DNA of 64,000 nucleotides from Stygiobacter sp043807765 (GTDB lineage Bacteria; Bacteroidota; Ignavibacteria; Ignavibacteriales; Melioribacteraceae): the NCBI GenBank assembly GCA_043807765.1, contig JAZDFQ010000069.1, positions 123,894 to 187,893 of the forward strand, read 5' to 3'. Positions 44,890 through 55,156 of the stretch are shown in pieces. A model generated the notes under the pieces. That model made no database searches, was not told the origin of the DNA, and saw nothing but the letters and a program-made list of their open reading frames with translations. Every line of letters begins with the position of its first letter. Positions within the stretch are counted from its first letter, which is position 1. The translations under genes were made by a program, and so were the position numbers.

Positions 44890-46704
44890 CTAATCACGCA
44901 CAATTTCCATTAGACAATCTTTGCAGTTAAAAACAAGCCGGTATTTTGTGTTGCCATTTATAAGATGCAGCGGCTCGGCCACCCTTTTGTCGGTATCGAA
45001 AGGACATAGCCCCAGCTCATCTTTAATGCAGTATTTGCACGTCATCACAGTCTTTCCCGCGAAATCGTTCTGGAGTTCAAAACCAGATTCAATGCTTTCG
45101 GCACCAAGATTCTTGTAAAAATTCTGCGAGAGATGATTAACTACGTTGGCTTTGTAATCAACAGTATTGTGAATGGTTGCTGTAATTGGTTTTATCTTGA
45201 AAAGCTCTCTTACGTAATTATTTATTCGTGTTTTTTCAAGCAATTCCAAAACTTCACGACGCCATTCATTAATGGTTTTTATAGGAAAGAAATAAGTGTC
45301 TGTTGATTCTAGACTAACTTTTGTAACATTGAAAATTGTACCGCCGCTTTTTGATAACTGCTTTTTTAAAGTTTCCAGAGCTTGTGCTGAATTTGCGGCT
45401 CTCTCTTTTTGTGCAGCAACTTCTTTCGTCACAGAGTTGTGGTTCTCATCAACCGCAGTAATTAAAAAGCCGGACGGAGTTTCGGTAAAAGAAATTTCCA
45501 CCTTGATCTTGCGATAACATTCTTTGCTAAGTTCCTTATCAAATGCAAAATCGAAATTGCGGTAAATCTTGGTCCCAATATTTATTCCTTGTAATTCTTT
45601 TGTGAATATCCGCTGCCCTTCAACTTTATTGATATTCATTCCAAACAAAACATCAGTGTCATCGTAAAAACAAATGCCGTCGCCGTTAATAAGCGTCTCG
45701 GTGGTTCCAATTGTAAAGCTTTCTCTTGTTACGGCCGTAACCTTACCAAGATATTTACCTTTAGATTTAGGCGAATCGTGAGATGAAACATCATCACCGC
45801 GATCGTTTACAAAGTAAGATGTAAAGCCGCGGTTAAAAGTTCTTTCCGGATCGGGCTCGAAAGGAATTGCAGAAAATCCGCTTGAAGCTTTTTCATATTG
45901 AGGATTGTTTTTGATTATATCATCCAACTGCTGCCGGTAAAATGCCGTTATGTTTTTTACATAGCCTACATCTTTTAATCGACCTTCAATTTTAAAGGAG
46001 GTAATTCCGGCTTCAACTAAATCATTTAGATAAGAAGAAAGATTGAGATCGCGAAGCGAGAGCAGATGTTTGTTCGAAACAAGAATTTCGTTGTTAGCGT
46101 CTATCAATGAATAGGGCAAGCGGCAGTTTTGAGCACATTCGCCACGGTTTGCACTTCGCCCGCTTAATTCATGACTCATATAGCATTGTCCACTCAAGCT
46201 AACGCATAGTGCGCCGTGTATAAAAAATTCAAGCTCAGCAGAAACTTCATTTTTAATCTTCTTTATTTCTTCAAGCGTAAGTTCTCTTGCCAGAATTATC
46301 CTCTTAACACCAACTCCGTCTAAAAGTTTTACTCTTTCTATTTCATAGTTGTGAGTTTGAGTGGAAGCGTAAAGGGGGAGTAGTGGTAGATTCATTTCCA
46401 GAATTGCCATGTCTTGAAAAATAACAGCATCAACACCAATATCGTATAAATTGTTAATTAGTTGGCGGACTTCTTCAAGCTCGTCATCAAATATTATTGT
46501 GTTAACAGTAACAAATACTTTTGCCCAAAACTTATGTGCATAAATTACAAGTGCAGCAATATCATCTAAAGAATTACCCGCAGCAGAACGTGCGCCAAAG
46601 CTTGGAGCCCCAATGTAAACCGCATCGGCACCGCAATCTATAGCAGCAATTCCGGTTTCTATATCTTTTGCCGGAGAAAGAAGCTCTAACTTTATTTTAT
46701 TCAT
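44890..46704 (-). CDS. rlhA: U32 family protein, RlhA-like rRNA hydroxylase
   Basis: 604 residues. The TIM-barrel half opens LELLSPAKDIETGIAAIDCGADAVYIG and carries the U32 signature ELEFFIHGALCVSLSGQCYMS, then GRSANRGECAQNCRLPY, placing Cys167, 174, 190 and 194 as Fe-S or prephenate-site ligands. The second half resembles the DUF3656 region, and the C-terminus has a CKYCIKDELGLC cysteine cluster. RlhA hydroxylates C2501 of 23S rRNA in E. coli; other U32 proteins act on tRNA or ubiquinone. Symbol given by similarity only. The carbonic anhydrase gene lies 6 bases upstream of it in the operon. Confidence 0.82.
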   Translation of the reverse strand: MNKIKLELLSPAKDIETGIAAIDCGADAVYIGAPSFGARSAAGNSLDDIAALVIYAHKFWAKVFVTVNTIIFDDELEEVRQLINNLYDIGVDAVIFQDMAILEMNLPLLPLYASTQTHNYEIERVKLLDGVGVKRIILARELTLEEIKKIKNEVSAELEFFIHGALCVSLSGQCYMSHELSGRSANRGECAQNCRLPYSLIDANNEILVSNKHLLSLRDLNLSSYLNDLVEAGITSFKIEGRLKDVGYVKNITAFYRQQLDDIIKNNPQYEKASSGFSAIPFEPDPERTFNRGFTSYFVNDRGDDVSSHDSPKSKGKYLGKVTAVTRESFTIGTTETLINGDGICFYDDTDVLFGMNINKVEGQRIFTKELQGINIGTKIYRNFDFAFDKELSKECYRKIKVEISFTETPSGFLITAVDENHNSVTKEVAAQKERAANSAQALETLKKQLSKSGGTIFNVTKVSLESTDTYFFPIKTINEWRREVLELLEKTRINNYVRELFKIKPITATIHNTVDYKANVVNHLSQNFYKNLGAESIESGFELQNDFAGKTVMTCKYCIKDELGLCPFDTDKRVAEPLHLINGNTKYRLVFNCKDCLMEIVRD

Positions 46705-46710
46705 TATTCC

Positions 46711-47340
46711 TTACTTCATTCTATATACAGATTTTATCTGCTCGTCGTCGGAAATATTAATTCCTAAATCCCTAATTAATCCATCTTCCAAACTATAAAT
46801 CCAACCGTGAACTGTTAAATCTCTTCCCCGCTTCCAAGCATTTTGAACAATTGTAGTGTGACAAACATTGGCTACTTGTTCAAAGACGTTCAACTCGCAA
46901 AGTTTGTCGGAACGCTTTTCGTTAGAATCAAAAAAATCAATTTTGCTTTGATGAATATGATAAACATCTTTAATATGTCGAAGCCAATTATCTAATAAAC
47001 CATGTTCGGTTTTTTCTAGAGCAGCGTTAACACCGCCGCAGCCGTAATGCCCGCAAACAATTATGTGCTTTACTTCCAGTACATCAACTGCAAATTGAAT
47101 AACCGAGAGACAATTTAAATCTGTGTGAACAACAACGTTTGCAATATTGCGGTGAACAAATATTTCTCCGGGAAGAAGTCCAACAATTTGATTTGCCGGC
47201 ACGCGGCTATCCGAGCAGCCTATCCACAAATATTCCGGTGTGTGCTGTTTGGATAGTGTCTGAAAGAAATCCGGATCTAGTTTTGTGGTTTCTTCAGCCC
47301 ATTTTTTGTTGTTCTCAAAAAGAATTTTAAGATCAGACAT
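46711..47340 (-). CDS. can: Beta-class carbonic anhydrase
   Basis: 209 residues. Zinc ligands Cys42, His98 and Cys101, with Asp44 and Arg46 in CSDSRVPA and the GHYGCGGV loop. The stretches PGEIFVHRNIANVV and HTDLNCLSVIQFAVDVLEV are close to the Can type. It interconverts CO2 and bicarbonate, supplying bicarbonate to carboxylases. Six bases separate it from the U32 gene, so the two are cotranscribed, though no functional link is obvious. Confidence 0.96.
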   Translation of the reverse strand: MSDLKILFENNKKWAEETTKLDPDFFQTLSKQHTPEYLWIGCSDSRVPANQIVGLLPGEIFVHRNIANVVVHTDLNCLSVIQFAVDVLEVKHIIVCGHYGCGGVNAALEKTEHGLLDNWLRHIKDVYHIHQSKIDFFDSNEKRSDKLCELNVFEQVANVCHTTIVQNAWKRGRDLTVHGWIYSLEDGLIRDLGINISDDEQIKSVYRMK

Positions 47341-47385
47341 TAATTTCTTTCTTTTTAGTTATAACGCAATATTGAAAAGAATAGT

Positions 47386-48519
47386 TTAGTTAATGTTGTT
47401 CTGTTTTTTCCACTTTGGATATAGATCCTTCAAAACTTCAGATGGCCAGTAGCCGTACCAGCCGTAACCGCGCCGTCTTTCCGGCAGAACCTCTGCCAAT
47501 GAATAAACTTTTATACCGTCTCGATTGCAGAAAAACGGCTTGTTGGTTTCTATCTCGTAAAAACGAGCCCAAATGGGAGGAGCCTTTTTATCTTCAATAA
47601 GTTTTCTGTCCGGTCTTCTGGCATTGTATTTAGATTTAAGCGAGTCTTCTCTATCGGCAATTACACGGATACCGTACAAAGTTGATTTCTTCAACCAAGC
47701 CACGGCAGAATTAACAGCTTCAATTATTTCCGGCGAAGGATTTTGTATCAGCATAAAAAATTTTACAACCGCATCTGTTTCTAAAGATGAAATTCCGGGT
47801 AGTTCGAAAGTGCGAGCTTTGATTGCTTTCAGAGTTTTATGATCGTGCTGCTGGCACCACCCGGTTTTTTTACCATCAACAATAATTTGGCATTTTAGTG
47901 TAACATCAATTGCCTTTTTAAGAGAGGCTTCTGCTTTTTGTTTTCTTTCAGCATCTATCCATGTGAAGTATTCTCTTCCCTCTTTAATATCAAGAAGCAT
48001 TTTCATAATCCCGGTCATTACTTCATCGTTGAAAGTAATTGCTTCAACATCCCAGCCGCGCCAGCCGCCGGAAGTCCTTTGTGCGCCGAGAATAAAATCT
48101 AAACCACGTTCTGCGCTTTTTCTAAATTGTTCCTCTTTGGTAATAATATAAGCTTGCGCAATATATTTCACTTGTGAATAAGTGTTGCGGTTATCAAGAG
48201 TACTTTTCGTGTAATGATCATTTAAAAACTTTCTAACAGAATCAGGCTCGATGATTGCCAGCCAATCTATATTCTTTGGCCAGCCGCCATCAGCATTTTG
48301 GTATTTAACCATGTTCCAAGCAATTTCGTTTACTTGCGATGGCTTGTAACGGGTGAATTTAAATTTTGACGCAAGCGTATCATTAAAGTGACGGATTGCA
48401 TCTTCGAATATTGAAACATCGGGATAAGCTTTGTTTGCTTCTTGCTTCTTCTCTTGCGCATTAAAATTAACTGGAAGAATCAAAAAACTTATTACCGCAA
48501 CAATTAAGAGTTTTTTCAT
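47386..48519 (-). CDS. Exported pectate lyase (PL10-type)
   Basis: 377 residues with a signal peptide ending NFNAQ. The alpha/alpha toroid family signature is clear: WNMVKYQNADGGWPKNIDW, STLDNRNTYSQVKYIA, QRTSGGWRGWD, and the catalytic region TGWCQQHDHKT plus IWARFYEIETNKPFFCNRDG. Pel-15E/PL10 lyases cleave polygalacturonate by beta-elimination with calcium. It fits with the glycosidases for plant-polymer use. No transporter for the products is encoded nearby. Confidence 0.93.
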   Translation of the reverse strand: MKKLLIVAVISFLILPVNFNAQEKKQEANKAYPDVSIFEDAIRHFNDTLASKFKFTRYKPSQVNEIAWNMVKYQNADGGWPKNIDWLAIIEPDSVRKFLNDHYTKSTLDNRNTYSQVKYIAQAYIITKEEQFRKSAERGLDFILGAQRTSGGWRGWDVEAITFNDEVMTGIMKMLLDIKEGREYFTWIDAERKQKAEASLKKAIDVTLKCQIIVDGKKTGWCQQHDHKTLKAIKARTFELPGISSLETDAVVKFFMLIQNPSPEIIEAVNSAVAWLKKSTLYGIRVIADREDSLKSKYNARRPDRKLIEDKKAPPIWARFYEIETNKPFFCNRDGIKVYSLAEVLPERRRGYGWYGYWPSEVLKDLYPKWKKQNNIN

Positions 48520-48578
48520 TTATTTCCTATTGAAAGTAATTTGCTTTTCGTTCTTCACTCTACGCTCTTCGTTCTACA

Positions 48579-50711
48579 CTATATAATGATCATCCAGACA
48601 ACTTTTGCAAGAACGGCAAAATCTTTGGACCGAAATTTTCCTTCTGTGGAAAGCAGCTGATTTAGAACAATATAAACATCGCTGCCAATATTTGGTTTCC
48701 AGTTGAAGCGATAATTAATATTCGCTTCATTTAGTTCATTGTTCCACTGAGCAAATATAGAGCTTATCATTCTAGTTGATATATTATATGTTAGCCTAGT
48801 TCCAACCTCGCTTGTGCTTAGCGAATTGTTGTTCATTTTAATTTTGTTGTAGATAAAATCGCCGGAAAGTGTAAAGTGTTTACTGAGCGAGATCGATCCT
48901 TCGGCGTTAAACGAAGTATTTGTTCCATTATAAAAGCCGCCGGTTATAATTTCGGCTTGCCCAAATATTATGCGCGATGGGTTGGTTTCTATCCCGACGC
49001 CATAAGTTGTGTACCAATAATTTCCGGCCTTTACTTTTGTTGTATCGAATATTTCAAAATCTTCATTCGGTTTATCAAAAGTGCGTCCAATTCCAAAACC
49101 AATTTCATCACCGCTTTCAAAAACAATTCCAAGTGGACTAAACAAAAGTTGTGCTGATTCAAGTGCCCCGTTGTTATCATAATAAAAGCTTGATTCAACG
49201 GGCACAAAATCCAACCGCTTAATTCCTCCGAAGTTTATTCTTGGAGATACCGAGAGATTGTAAACAAGTTGTGTAAAGCCTCTTCGGGAGACAAAACCCA
49301 TAGTTGGATTGAAATCGTCTTGAATAAATCTGTAGCCGAGATACGTATCAATAAAATCATTCGGGTAATCAATAAAAAAATTGCCTGCCCAAGAATTTAT
49401 AGAACCGCCCGATTCGTTTGATTTGGCAAGTGCAGAATAGATTACTAAATTTTTGTCACCCATAAAATTGTTAAAAGAAAAATTTATATCTCCGCCAAAC
49501 GAATTGCTGCTTCCCCTTTCCGAAACTTTATTTGTAGCTAAAACACCAACATAAGATGAATTAAACAAATCATATTTAACTCGTGCTGTTCCATAATTTG
49601 TTGTAGGCTCGTCTCCTTTTCCGGCAGTCTGCATATCAATTGCGCCAATTTCAAAATCGTTAACACGGCCAACAAGCTTGGCTCCGGCAAGAATAGGAAT
49701 TTGAGAACCGTTGCTGATTCCAATTCGTCGGCTATAGAATAATGTGTTATTTCCACCTAAATTGAAATCAAACGTCTTCTTTCCTTCCAAGAAGAATTCT
49801 CTTTTTTCCGGAAAGAAAAGTGGAAAGCGCGTTAAGTTTATTCTCGATCTGTCACTTTCAACTTGTGCAAAATCTGTATTGAATGTAGCGTCAAGAGAAA
49901 GCGTTTCGGTAACGCCGTATTTTAAGTCGAGACCGGGCTCGTGTTTATATTCCTTATCCCCATTGCTGAATTGTGCCCCGGCAGTAAAATATGGCTTAAG
50001 ATAAACCGGATTTCCCCGCCGTATGTTCTCAATCCCGGTTAAATCTCCGGCAGAAGAAATTTTCATCAAGCCTAAGTTTTGTCCTACCGAAGCCCAAAGC
50101 ACTTCTTCGTTATTTCTTCTTATTGCGCGAAGGATATTGAAACCCCATATCTGTCTTTCTTTATTATAAAATTTGAAAGTTGAAAAAGGAAAAACAAACT
50201 CGGCGCTCCAGCCGTTTTCCAAAATTTTACACTCAACATCCCAAACGCCATTCCAATCTTCGTTGAAACTGTTCATTTCAAATCCGGTAAGAAGCGCGTC
50301 GTCCTTTGCGCCAAGCGGATTTGTTCCAAACCAATATGCAGAACGGTTATCATCAAAAGTATCAAAAATAATTTTAATGTTATCGTCTGCACTAATAAAT
50401 CCGTCCCACTTCATTTCGCGGGCAATAATTTTCTGCGGCTCATCATCATAACACATTACACTAATGTAAATATTTTCGTTGTCGTATAAGATTCTTGCTT
50501 CGGTTCTTAAACTTGGAGCACTTCCGGGAATTGGTTCTTGTTGGAGGAAATCAGTTGTTGGAATCACACTTTGCCATGCCGGATCGGTTATGTAGCCATC
50601 AAGAGTAATTGATTCCGTAGTTCTTACAGCCTTAAAGATTTTGTTTTGTGCTGTTAGTTGTAGATTAAAAACTAACACAAGCGATAAGACTAAAAATATT
50701 TTTGATTTCAC
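48579..50711 (-). CDS. DUF5916 outer-membrane protein with CBM9-like domain
   Basis: 710 residues from a GTG start. Signal peptide ends QLTAQ. The N-terminal domain (about 30-195) is the carbohydrate-binding family 9-like module: LDGYITDPAWQSV, LYDNENIYISVMCYD, DNIKIIFDTFDDN. The remainder is a DUF5916 beta-barrel-like region (FPLFFPEKREFFLEG is a hallmark) with many amphipathic strands. It is probably an outer-membrane protein that binds or passes a glycan. The reaction, if any, is unknown. It is followed downstream by the pectate lyase gene. Confidence 0.88.
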   Translation of the reverse strand: MKSKIFLVLSLVLVFNLQLTAQNKIFKAVRTTESITLDGYITDPAWQSVIPTTDFLQQEPIPGSAPSLRTEARILYDNENIYISVMCYDDEPQKIIAREMKWDGFISADDNIKIIFDTFDDNRSAYWFGTNPLGAKDDALLTGFEMNSFNEDWNGVWDVECKILENGWSAEFVFPFSTFKFYNKERQIWGFNILRAIRRNNEEVLWASVGQNLGLMKISSAGDLTGIENIRRGNPVYLKPYFTAGAQFSNGDKEYKHEPGLDLKYGVTETLSLDATFNTDFAQVESDRSRINLTRFPLFFPEKREFFLEGKKTFDFNLGGNNTLFYSRRIGISNGSQIPILAGAKLVGRVNDFEIGAIDMQTAGKGDEPTTNYGTARVKYDLFNSSYVGVLATNKVSERGSSNSFGGDINFSFNNFMGDKNLVIYSALAKSNESGGSINSWAGNFFIDYPNDFIDTYLGYRFIQDDFNPTMGFVSRRGFTQLVYNLSVSPRINFGGIKRLDFVPVESSFYYDNNGALESAQLLFSPLGIVFESGDEIGFGIGRTFDKPNEDFEIFDTTKVKAGNYWYTTYGVGIETNPSRIIFGQAEIITGGFYNGTNTSFNAEGSISLSKHFTLSGDFIYNKIKMNNNSLSTSEVGTRLTYNISTRMISSIFAQWNNELNEANINYRFNWKPNIGSDVYIVLNQLLSTEGKFRSKDFAVLAKVVWMIII

Positions 50712-50843
50712 TTGATTTCTTTGATCGGTGAAAAATTAGCTAATTATAGAGAGAAAAATAGGAAAGGAATGGCTCGTATGAAACCGGGGAGTTCGAATCC
50801 GGCAGTGTTAACACTTGCGTTGAACAATTATTTGTACCGGATT

Positions 50844-51590
50844 TCAATTCCGTTTCTTTAGTGTTTTGGGAATTACCGAAGAACGCCCTCCCATCCCCGA
50901 AAAATTTTGAGCCTTGATATAACCTTCCGCGTATTGAACATCGCATTCATAGCCGCGTGTAAGAGCTAACGTTTCATACATTCCGTACCAATCTTTTGGT
51001 GACTGAGATTTGTGTTGTAGCGTTGCTTCTTTTTTCTTTTCATAAACATTAGTAATATCAATGTAATCTGTTGGAACAAACTGAAATGACTTTGTATGCG
51101 CGGGATTGCAAGTTTCGTAAAAAAATAGATCAAACGAGGATGACGAATCGAGAAAAACTCTCCAAGTAAGTATACCCGTTGCTTGATGATCGGAGTGTAC
51201 ATCAAGTGGCCAAACCGAAAACACAATTGTAGGCCTAAGTTCGCAAATGAATTTTTTTAGTTTTTCTGTGTTCGCTGAATCAACAGTTAAGAAAGCGTCT
51301 ATTGCACCGAAGAATTCTGCCTTAGCACCTAAAACATTTGCAGCGTTTATTGCTTCTTTGGTTCTTATTGAACGAGCTTCCTCTGGCGCTTTTCCATAAA
51401 TACCATATTCTCCACCCGTCATTGTTAGTATTATTACTTCATCACCAATGGCAACATGGTTGGCAATTAATCCGCCGCAAGAAGATTCTGCATCATCCGG
51501 ATGAGGAGCAATTACCAAAATCTTTTCTTGTGCAAATAAAGTTGTAACACTAACCAACAATACAAGTACAATGATTGCTTGTTTAGTCAC
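50844..51590 (-). CDS. Exported PIG-L/LmbE-type deacetylase
   Basis: 248 residues from a GTG start with AAAAGGAGTT upstream. Signal peptide ends TLFAQ. Zinc site: APHPDDAE (His30, Asp33) and DVHSDHQAT. The family removes N-acetyl groups from GlcNAc-type sugars or small thiols. Start lies 3 bases after the clpB stop, so the two genes share a transcript, which is an unexpected pairing. A 132-base gap separates it from the DUF5916 gene downstream. Confidence 0.93.
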   Translation of the reverse strand: MTKQAIIVLVLLVSVTTLFAQEKILVIAPHPDDAESSCGGLIANHVAIGDEVIILTMTGGEYGIYGKAPEEARSIRTKEAINAANVLGAKAEFFGAIDAFLTVDSANTEKLKKFICELRPTIVFSVWPLDVHSDHQATGILTWRVFLDSSSSFDLFFYETCNPAHTKSFQFVPTDYIDITNVYEKKKEATLQHKSQSPKDWYGMYETLALTRGYECDVQYAEGYIKAQNFSGMGGRSSVIPKTLKKRN

Positions 51591-51593
51591 GAA

Positions 51594-54215
51594 TCAACTC
51601 CTTTTCTCAAAAGTAAGTTTATCCCCTTTTGGACAGCATGCATAAATAGTATCGCCGCTCTCGAATTTATTCATTAGCAGTTCTGCAGAAAGTGTGTTGA
51701 TTAGATACTTTTGAATAGTACGCTTCAGAGGGCGAGCTCCGAAAGTAACATCGTAACCATGGTGAAGAAGAAAATCTTTTGCGTCTTCATTTACTTCCAA
51801 CGTAATGTTTTTCTCGGAAAGCATTCCTCCAACTTTTTGCAACTGTATATCAATGATGCTTTTTAACTCACTTCTCAACAAAGGTTTGAACAAAACAATT
51901 TCATCAATTCTATTTAAAAACTCCGGACGAATAGTAGCGCGCAGCAGTTCACTTAAACTAACACGCATTTCTCCTATTATGTTTTCAAAATTGTCTTCAT
52001 TTAATTCTGTCAGCTTTTCTTGAATTAAATGTGAACCCAGATTTGAAGTCATAATTATGATTGTGTTTTTGAAATCTACAGTTCTTCCTTGATTATCGGT
52101 TAACCTTCCATCGTCTAGAACTTGAAGAAGAACATTAAATATGTCGGGATGAGCTTTTTCAATTTCATCGAGCAGAACAACAGAATACGGTCTTCTGCGA
52201 ACAGCTTCTGTAAGTTGTCCACCTTCATCATAACCTACATATCCCGGAGGCGCACCTAGTAATCGGCTAACTGAAAACTTTTCCATATACTCACTCATGT
52301 CTATTCGAATCATTGCATGTTCATCGTTGAATAAATAGTCGGCTAAAGCTCTAGCTAATTCTGTTTTTCCTACACCGGTAGTTCCTATAAAAATGAATGA
52401 TCCAATTGGTCTGTGAGCATCTTGTAATCCGGCCCGTGATCTTCTGATTGCGTTTGCAACAGCCGAAACGGCATCAGCTTGACCAACAACTCTTTTGTGA
52501 AGCTCTTCTTCTAAGCGTAATAATTTCACTCGTTCACTTTCCAACATTCTGCTTACTGGAATTCCCGTCCACTTGGCAACAACCTCGGCAATATCTTCAG
52601 CATCAACCTCTTCTTTTAGCATCTTATTGTTTTTCTGAATCGCTTCTAGCTCTTCACTTTCCTTTTTAATATTTCTCTCAAACTGATTAATAACACCGTA
52701 ACGTATCTCGGCGACTTTAGCAAGATTTCCTTCACGCTCAAAACGGTCTGCGTCCGTTTTTGCTTTTTCAATATCGCTTTTCATAGAGCGTATTTTATGA
52801 ATCTTGTCTTTTTCAAGCTGCCAATGTGCGCGTAAGCTTGTCCGGCTATCTAAAAATTCTGTTAATTCTTTTTGAAGCTCAGACAATCTGGTTGCCGATT
52901 CAGAATCACTTTCTCTTTTGAGCGCCTCCTTTTCTATTTCAAGCTGCTTAACTTTTCGCTCGATAGCGTCTAACTCTTCCGGCATAGAATCAATTTCTAT
53001 TCTCAACTTGGAAGCGGCTTCATCAATTAAATCGATCGCTTTGTCTGGAAGAAAACGATCAGAGATATATCTGCTTGAAAGCTGAACCGCGGCCACAATT
53101 GCACCATCTGTTATTCTAACTCCGTGATGACTTTCATATCGCTCTTTTAATCCACGAAGAATAGAAACGGAATCTTCTTCGTTTGGTTCTTGAACAAGTA
53201 CCGGTTGGAATCTTCTTTCTAGCGCAGCATCTTTCTCAATATATTTTCTGAACTCGTCAAGAGTAGTTGCGCCAATAGCATGCAGCTCTCCGCGAGCTAA
53301 TGCCGGTTTAAGAATATTCGCCGCATCCATTGCGCCATCTGCTTTGCCGGCACCAACAAGTAGATGTAGCTCATCAATAAACAAAATAATCTCGCCATTA
53401 GATTCTTGTACTTCTTTAATAACCGCCTTAAGGCGGTCTTCAAACTGTCCACGGTATTGAGCTCCGGCAACAAGCGCGCCCATATCGAGCGCAATAATTC
53501 TTTTTGTTTTTAGAGACTCGGGAACATCGCCGGCAATTATTCTGTGTGCTATTCCTTCTGCTATTGCCGTTTTACCTACGCCGGGTTCGCCAATTAAAAC
53601 GGGGTTGTTTTTTGTTCTTCGAGATAAAACTTGCAACACTCGTCGAATTTCTTCATCTCTTCCAATTACCGGATCTAGTTTGTTTGAGCGGGCGAGTTCG
53701 TTTAAATCCCTCCCATACTTTTGTAATGATTGATAAGTTTCTTCCGGATTTTGATTTGTAACGCGCTGATTTCCACGAATATCTTTAAGTGCGGAGAGAA
53801 AAACATTTTTGGTGATTCCGTATTCGAAAAACATTTTACCAGCAACTCCTTTTTCTTCAGCTAGCGCCAGTAAAACATGTTCAATGGAAACGTATTCGTC
53901 TTTTAAGAATTTAGCTTCTTCAACTGATTGATCGAATAGCATCGCCGTATTTAGTGAGAGTTGTTGATTTCCAATTCCCGCACCGGTCACTTTTGTTAAT
54001 TTCTCTAAGAGCTCGCCGGTTTTGATTTTCATCTGGTTTAAGTTTCCGCCGGCTTTCTGAATTAAAGAAACGGCTACACTGTTCTGATCTTGCAGAAGGG
54101 CGGCAAGAATATGTTCCGGCTCAACAATTTGATTGTTATAATTCTGCGCAATCTCAATTGCATTCTGAACTAACTCTTGAGCCTTGACAGTAAACTTGTT
54201 AAAGTTAAACGCCAT
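51594..54215 (-). CDS. clpB: ClpB protein disaggregase
   Basis: 873 residues, full length. N domain with the EPEHILAALLQ repeat; NBD1 Walker A GEPGVGKTAIAEG; a coiled-coil middle domain (about 410-525); NBD2 with GTTGVGKTELARA, DEIEKAHPDIFNVLLQ and the sensor-2 GARPLKR. It threads aggregated proteins with DnaK help. The middle domain distinguishes it from ClpA and ClpX. No heat-shock operator was found upstream (54216-54511). Confidence 0.97.
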   Translation of the reverse strand: MAFNFNKFTVKAQELVQNAIEIAQNYNNQIVEPEHILAALLQDQNSVAVSLIQKAGGNLNQMKIKTGELLEKLTKVTGAGIGNQQLSLNTAMLFDQSVEEAKFLKDEYVSIEHVLLALAEEKGVAGKMFFEYGITKNVFLSALKDIRGNQRVTNQNPEETYQSLQKYGRDLNELARSNKLDPVIGRDEEIRRVLQVLSRRTKNNPVLIGEPGVGKTAIAEGIAHRIIAGDVPESLKTKRIIALDMGALVAGAQYRGQFEDRLKAVIKEVQESNGEIILFIDELHLLVGAGKADGAMDAANILKPALARGELHAIGATTLDEFRKYIEKDAALERRFQPVLVQEPNEEDSVSILRGLKERYESHHGVRITDGAIVAAVQLSSRYISDRFLPDKAIDLIDEAASKLRIEIDSMPEELDAIERKVKQLEIEKEALKRESDSESATRLSELQKELTEFLDSRTSLRAHWQLEKDKIHKIRSMKSDIEKAKTDADRFEREGNLAKVAEIRYGVINQFERNIKKESEELEAIQKNNKMLKEEVDAEDIAEVVAKWTGIPVSRMLESERVKLLRLEEELHKRVVGQADAVSAVANAIRRSRAGLQDAHRPIGSFIFIGTTGVGKTELARALADYLFNDEHAMIRIDMSEYMEKFSVSRLLGAPPGYVGYDEGGQLTEAVRRRPYSVVLLDEIEKAHPDIFNVLLQVLDDGRLTDNQGRTVDFKNTIIIMTSNLGSHLIQEKLTELNEDNFENIIGEMRVSLSELLRATIRPEFLNRIDEIVLFKPLLRSELKSIIDIQLQKVGGMLSEKNITLEVNEDAKDFLLHHGYDVTFGARPLKRTIQKYLINTLSAELLMNKFESGDTIYACCPKGDKLTFEKRS

Positions 54216-54511
54216 AATTACACCACTATAATTTCACATATTAATTTACAGCTAGTACAATTTAGTTTCTTGAAAAGTTTCGGGTCTTATAGTGGAGAGC
54301 TTAGAACGAAGAGTGAAAATGCATGACAAATTGGCTGAAATCAATTGCTTTTTCCGAGTTAAGCCATAGGCTGTTTATAGGCTCGTTACAGGCTGGGTAG
54401 AAGCCATGTAGAGCGGTGGTACATTTTGGCAAGCTGGGCGCTGAGACAGATACTAGATACTAGATTCTGGATACTTGAGGAAGCAAAAGATAATAATGAA
54501 AGAAGCCGCAA
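54216..54511. other. Intergenic stretch between clpB and the toxin gene
   Basis: 296 bases with no gene. It contains short direct repeats (AGATACTAGATACTAGATTC near 54450) and several AGGCT-containing copies near 54365-54400. No clear CIRCE-type operator or terminator is visible. Confidence 0.45.
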
Positions 54512-54925
54512 TTAAACAAACGGATTTACTACGGTAACTCCTTTTATAACTTGACCGCTATTTAAGTCTTCTGTTAGAAGCGAAGTACATTTTGAAGACT
54601 CTGCTGAAACAATTATTAAAGAATCCCAAAAGGAAATTTTATTTAGCAAGCTTACTTCTATAGCATCGTTGATCATTTCTGTTGATATTTGAATGACCTC
54701 AAATTTTTCGAGCGAATGTAGGATTTCTTTTACGATAAGTGGATTGGCGTTTAGCTTTTTAGTTGCTGCCACATAAAATTCTTGCAAAACTTGTGTAGAA
54801 ATTACACCGATACCTTTTGTGGCAAGTTCTGTTAGCACAGCTCTGGCTTTCTTTTGTTTAGCCTTATCGTGTTTATCAATGCTGTAAACAAAAATGTTAG
54901 TGTCTATAAAAACTTTACCTTTCAT
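54512..54925 (-). CDS. PIN-domain toxin (VapC-type)
   Basis: 137 residues. The PIN acidic cluster is Asp8 (FIDTNIFVY), Glu49 (LQEFY), Asp101 (FWDSLI) and Asp120 (LTEDL), all in expected places. PIN toxins cleave tRNA or rRNA with magnesium. Its start overlaps the antitoxin gene's end by 11 bases. An intact catalytic set suggests it is functional. Confidence 0.92.
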   Translation of the reverse strand: MKGKVFIDTNIFVYSIDKHDKAKQKKARAVLTELATKGIGVISTQVLQEFYVAATKKLNANPLIVKEILHSLEKFEVIQISTEMINDAIEVSLLNKISFWDSLIIVSAESSKCTSLLTEDLNSGQVIKGVTVVNPFV

Positions 54926-55139
54926 AAAGGTCTTCTCTTTTATAACGAGTACCTTTAGAGTTTGTCTTCGCTTGATCCATCAAAGAAAAGCAGTGATCTA
55001 ACCAGCCGGTATCTTTATGCTCAATTTCTTTTGCAAGGAGCTCTCTTATTAAACCATTTAAGGTTTTTCCTCTTTTCTGCGCGTGCTTTCTGCCTCGTTT
55101 TATTAAAGAATCATCTAAAGACAGGGTTACGTTAGCCAT
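54915..55139 (-). CDS. Ribbon-helix-helix-type antitoxin of the PIN module
   Basis: 74 residues. It opens MANVTLSLDDSLIKRGRKHA, a short beta-strand plus helices as in ribbon-helix-helix/DUF6364-type antitoxins, and the C-terminal tail (LDHCFSLMDQAKTN) would bind the toxin. It precedes and overlaps the toxin gene, the usual order. A palindromic operator candidate lies 18 bases upstream of its start. Confidence 0.87.
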   Translation of the reverse strand: MANVTLSLDDSLIKRGRKHAQKRGKTLNGLIRELLAKEIEHKDTGWLDHCFSLMDQAKTNSKGTRYKREDLYER

Positions 55140-55156
55140 TATTTCATTCCAGGTAA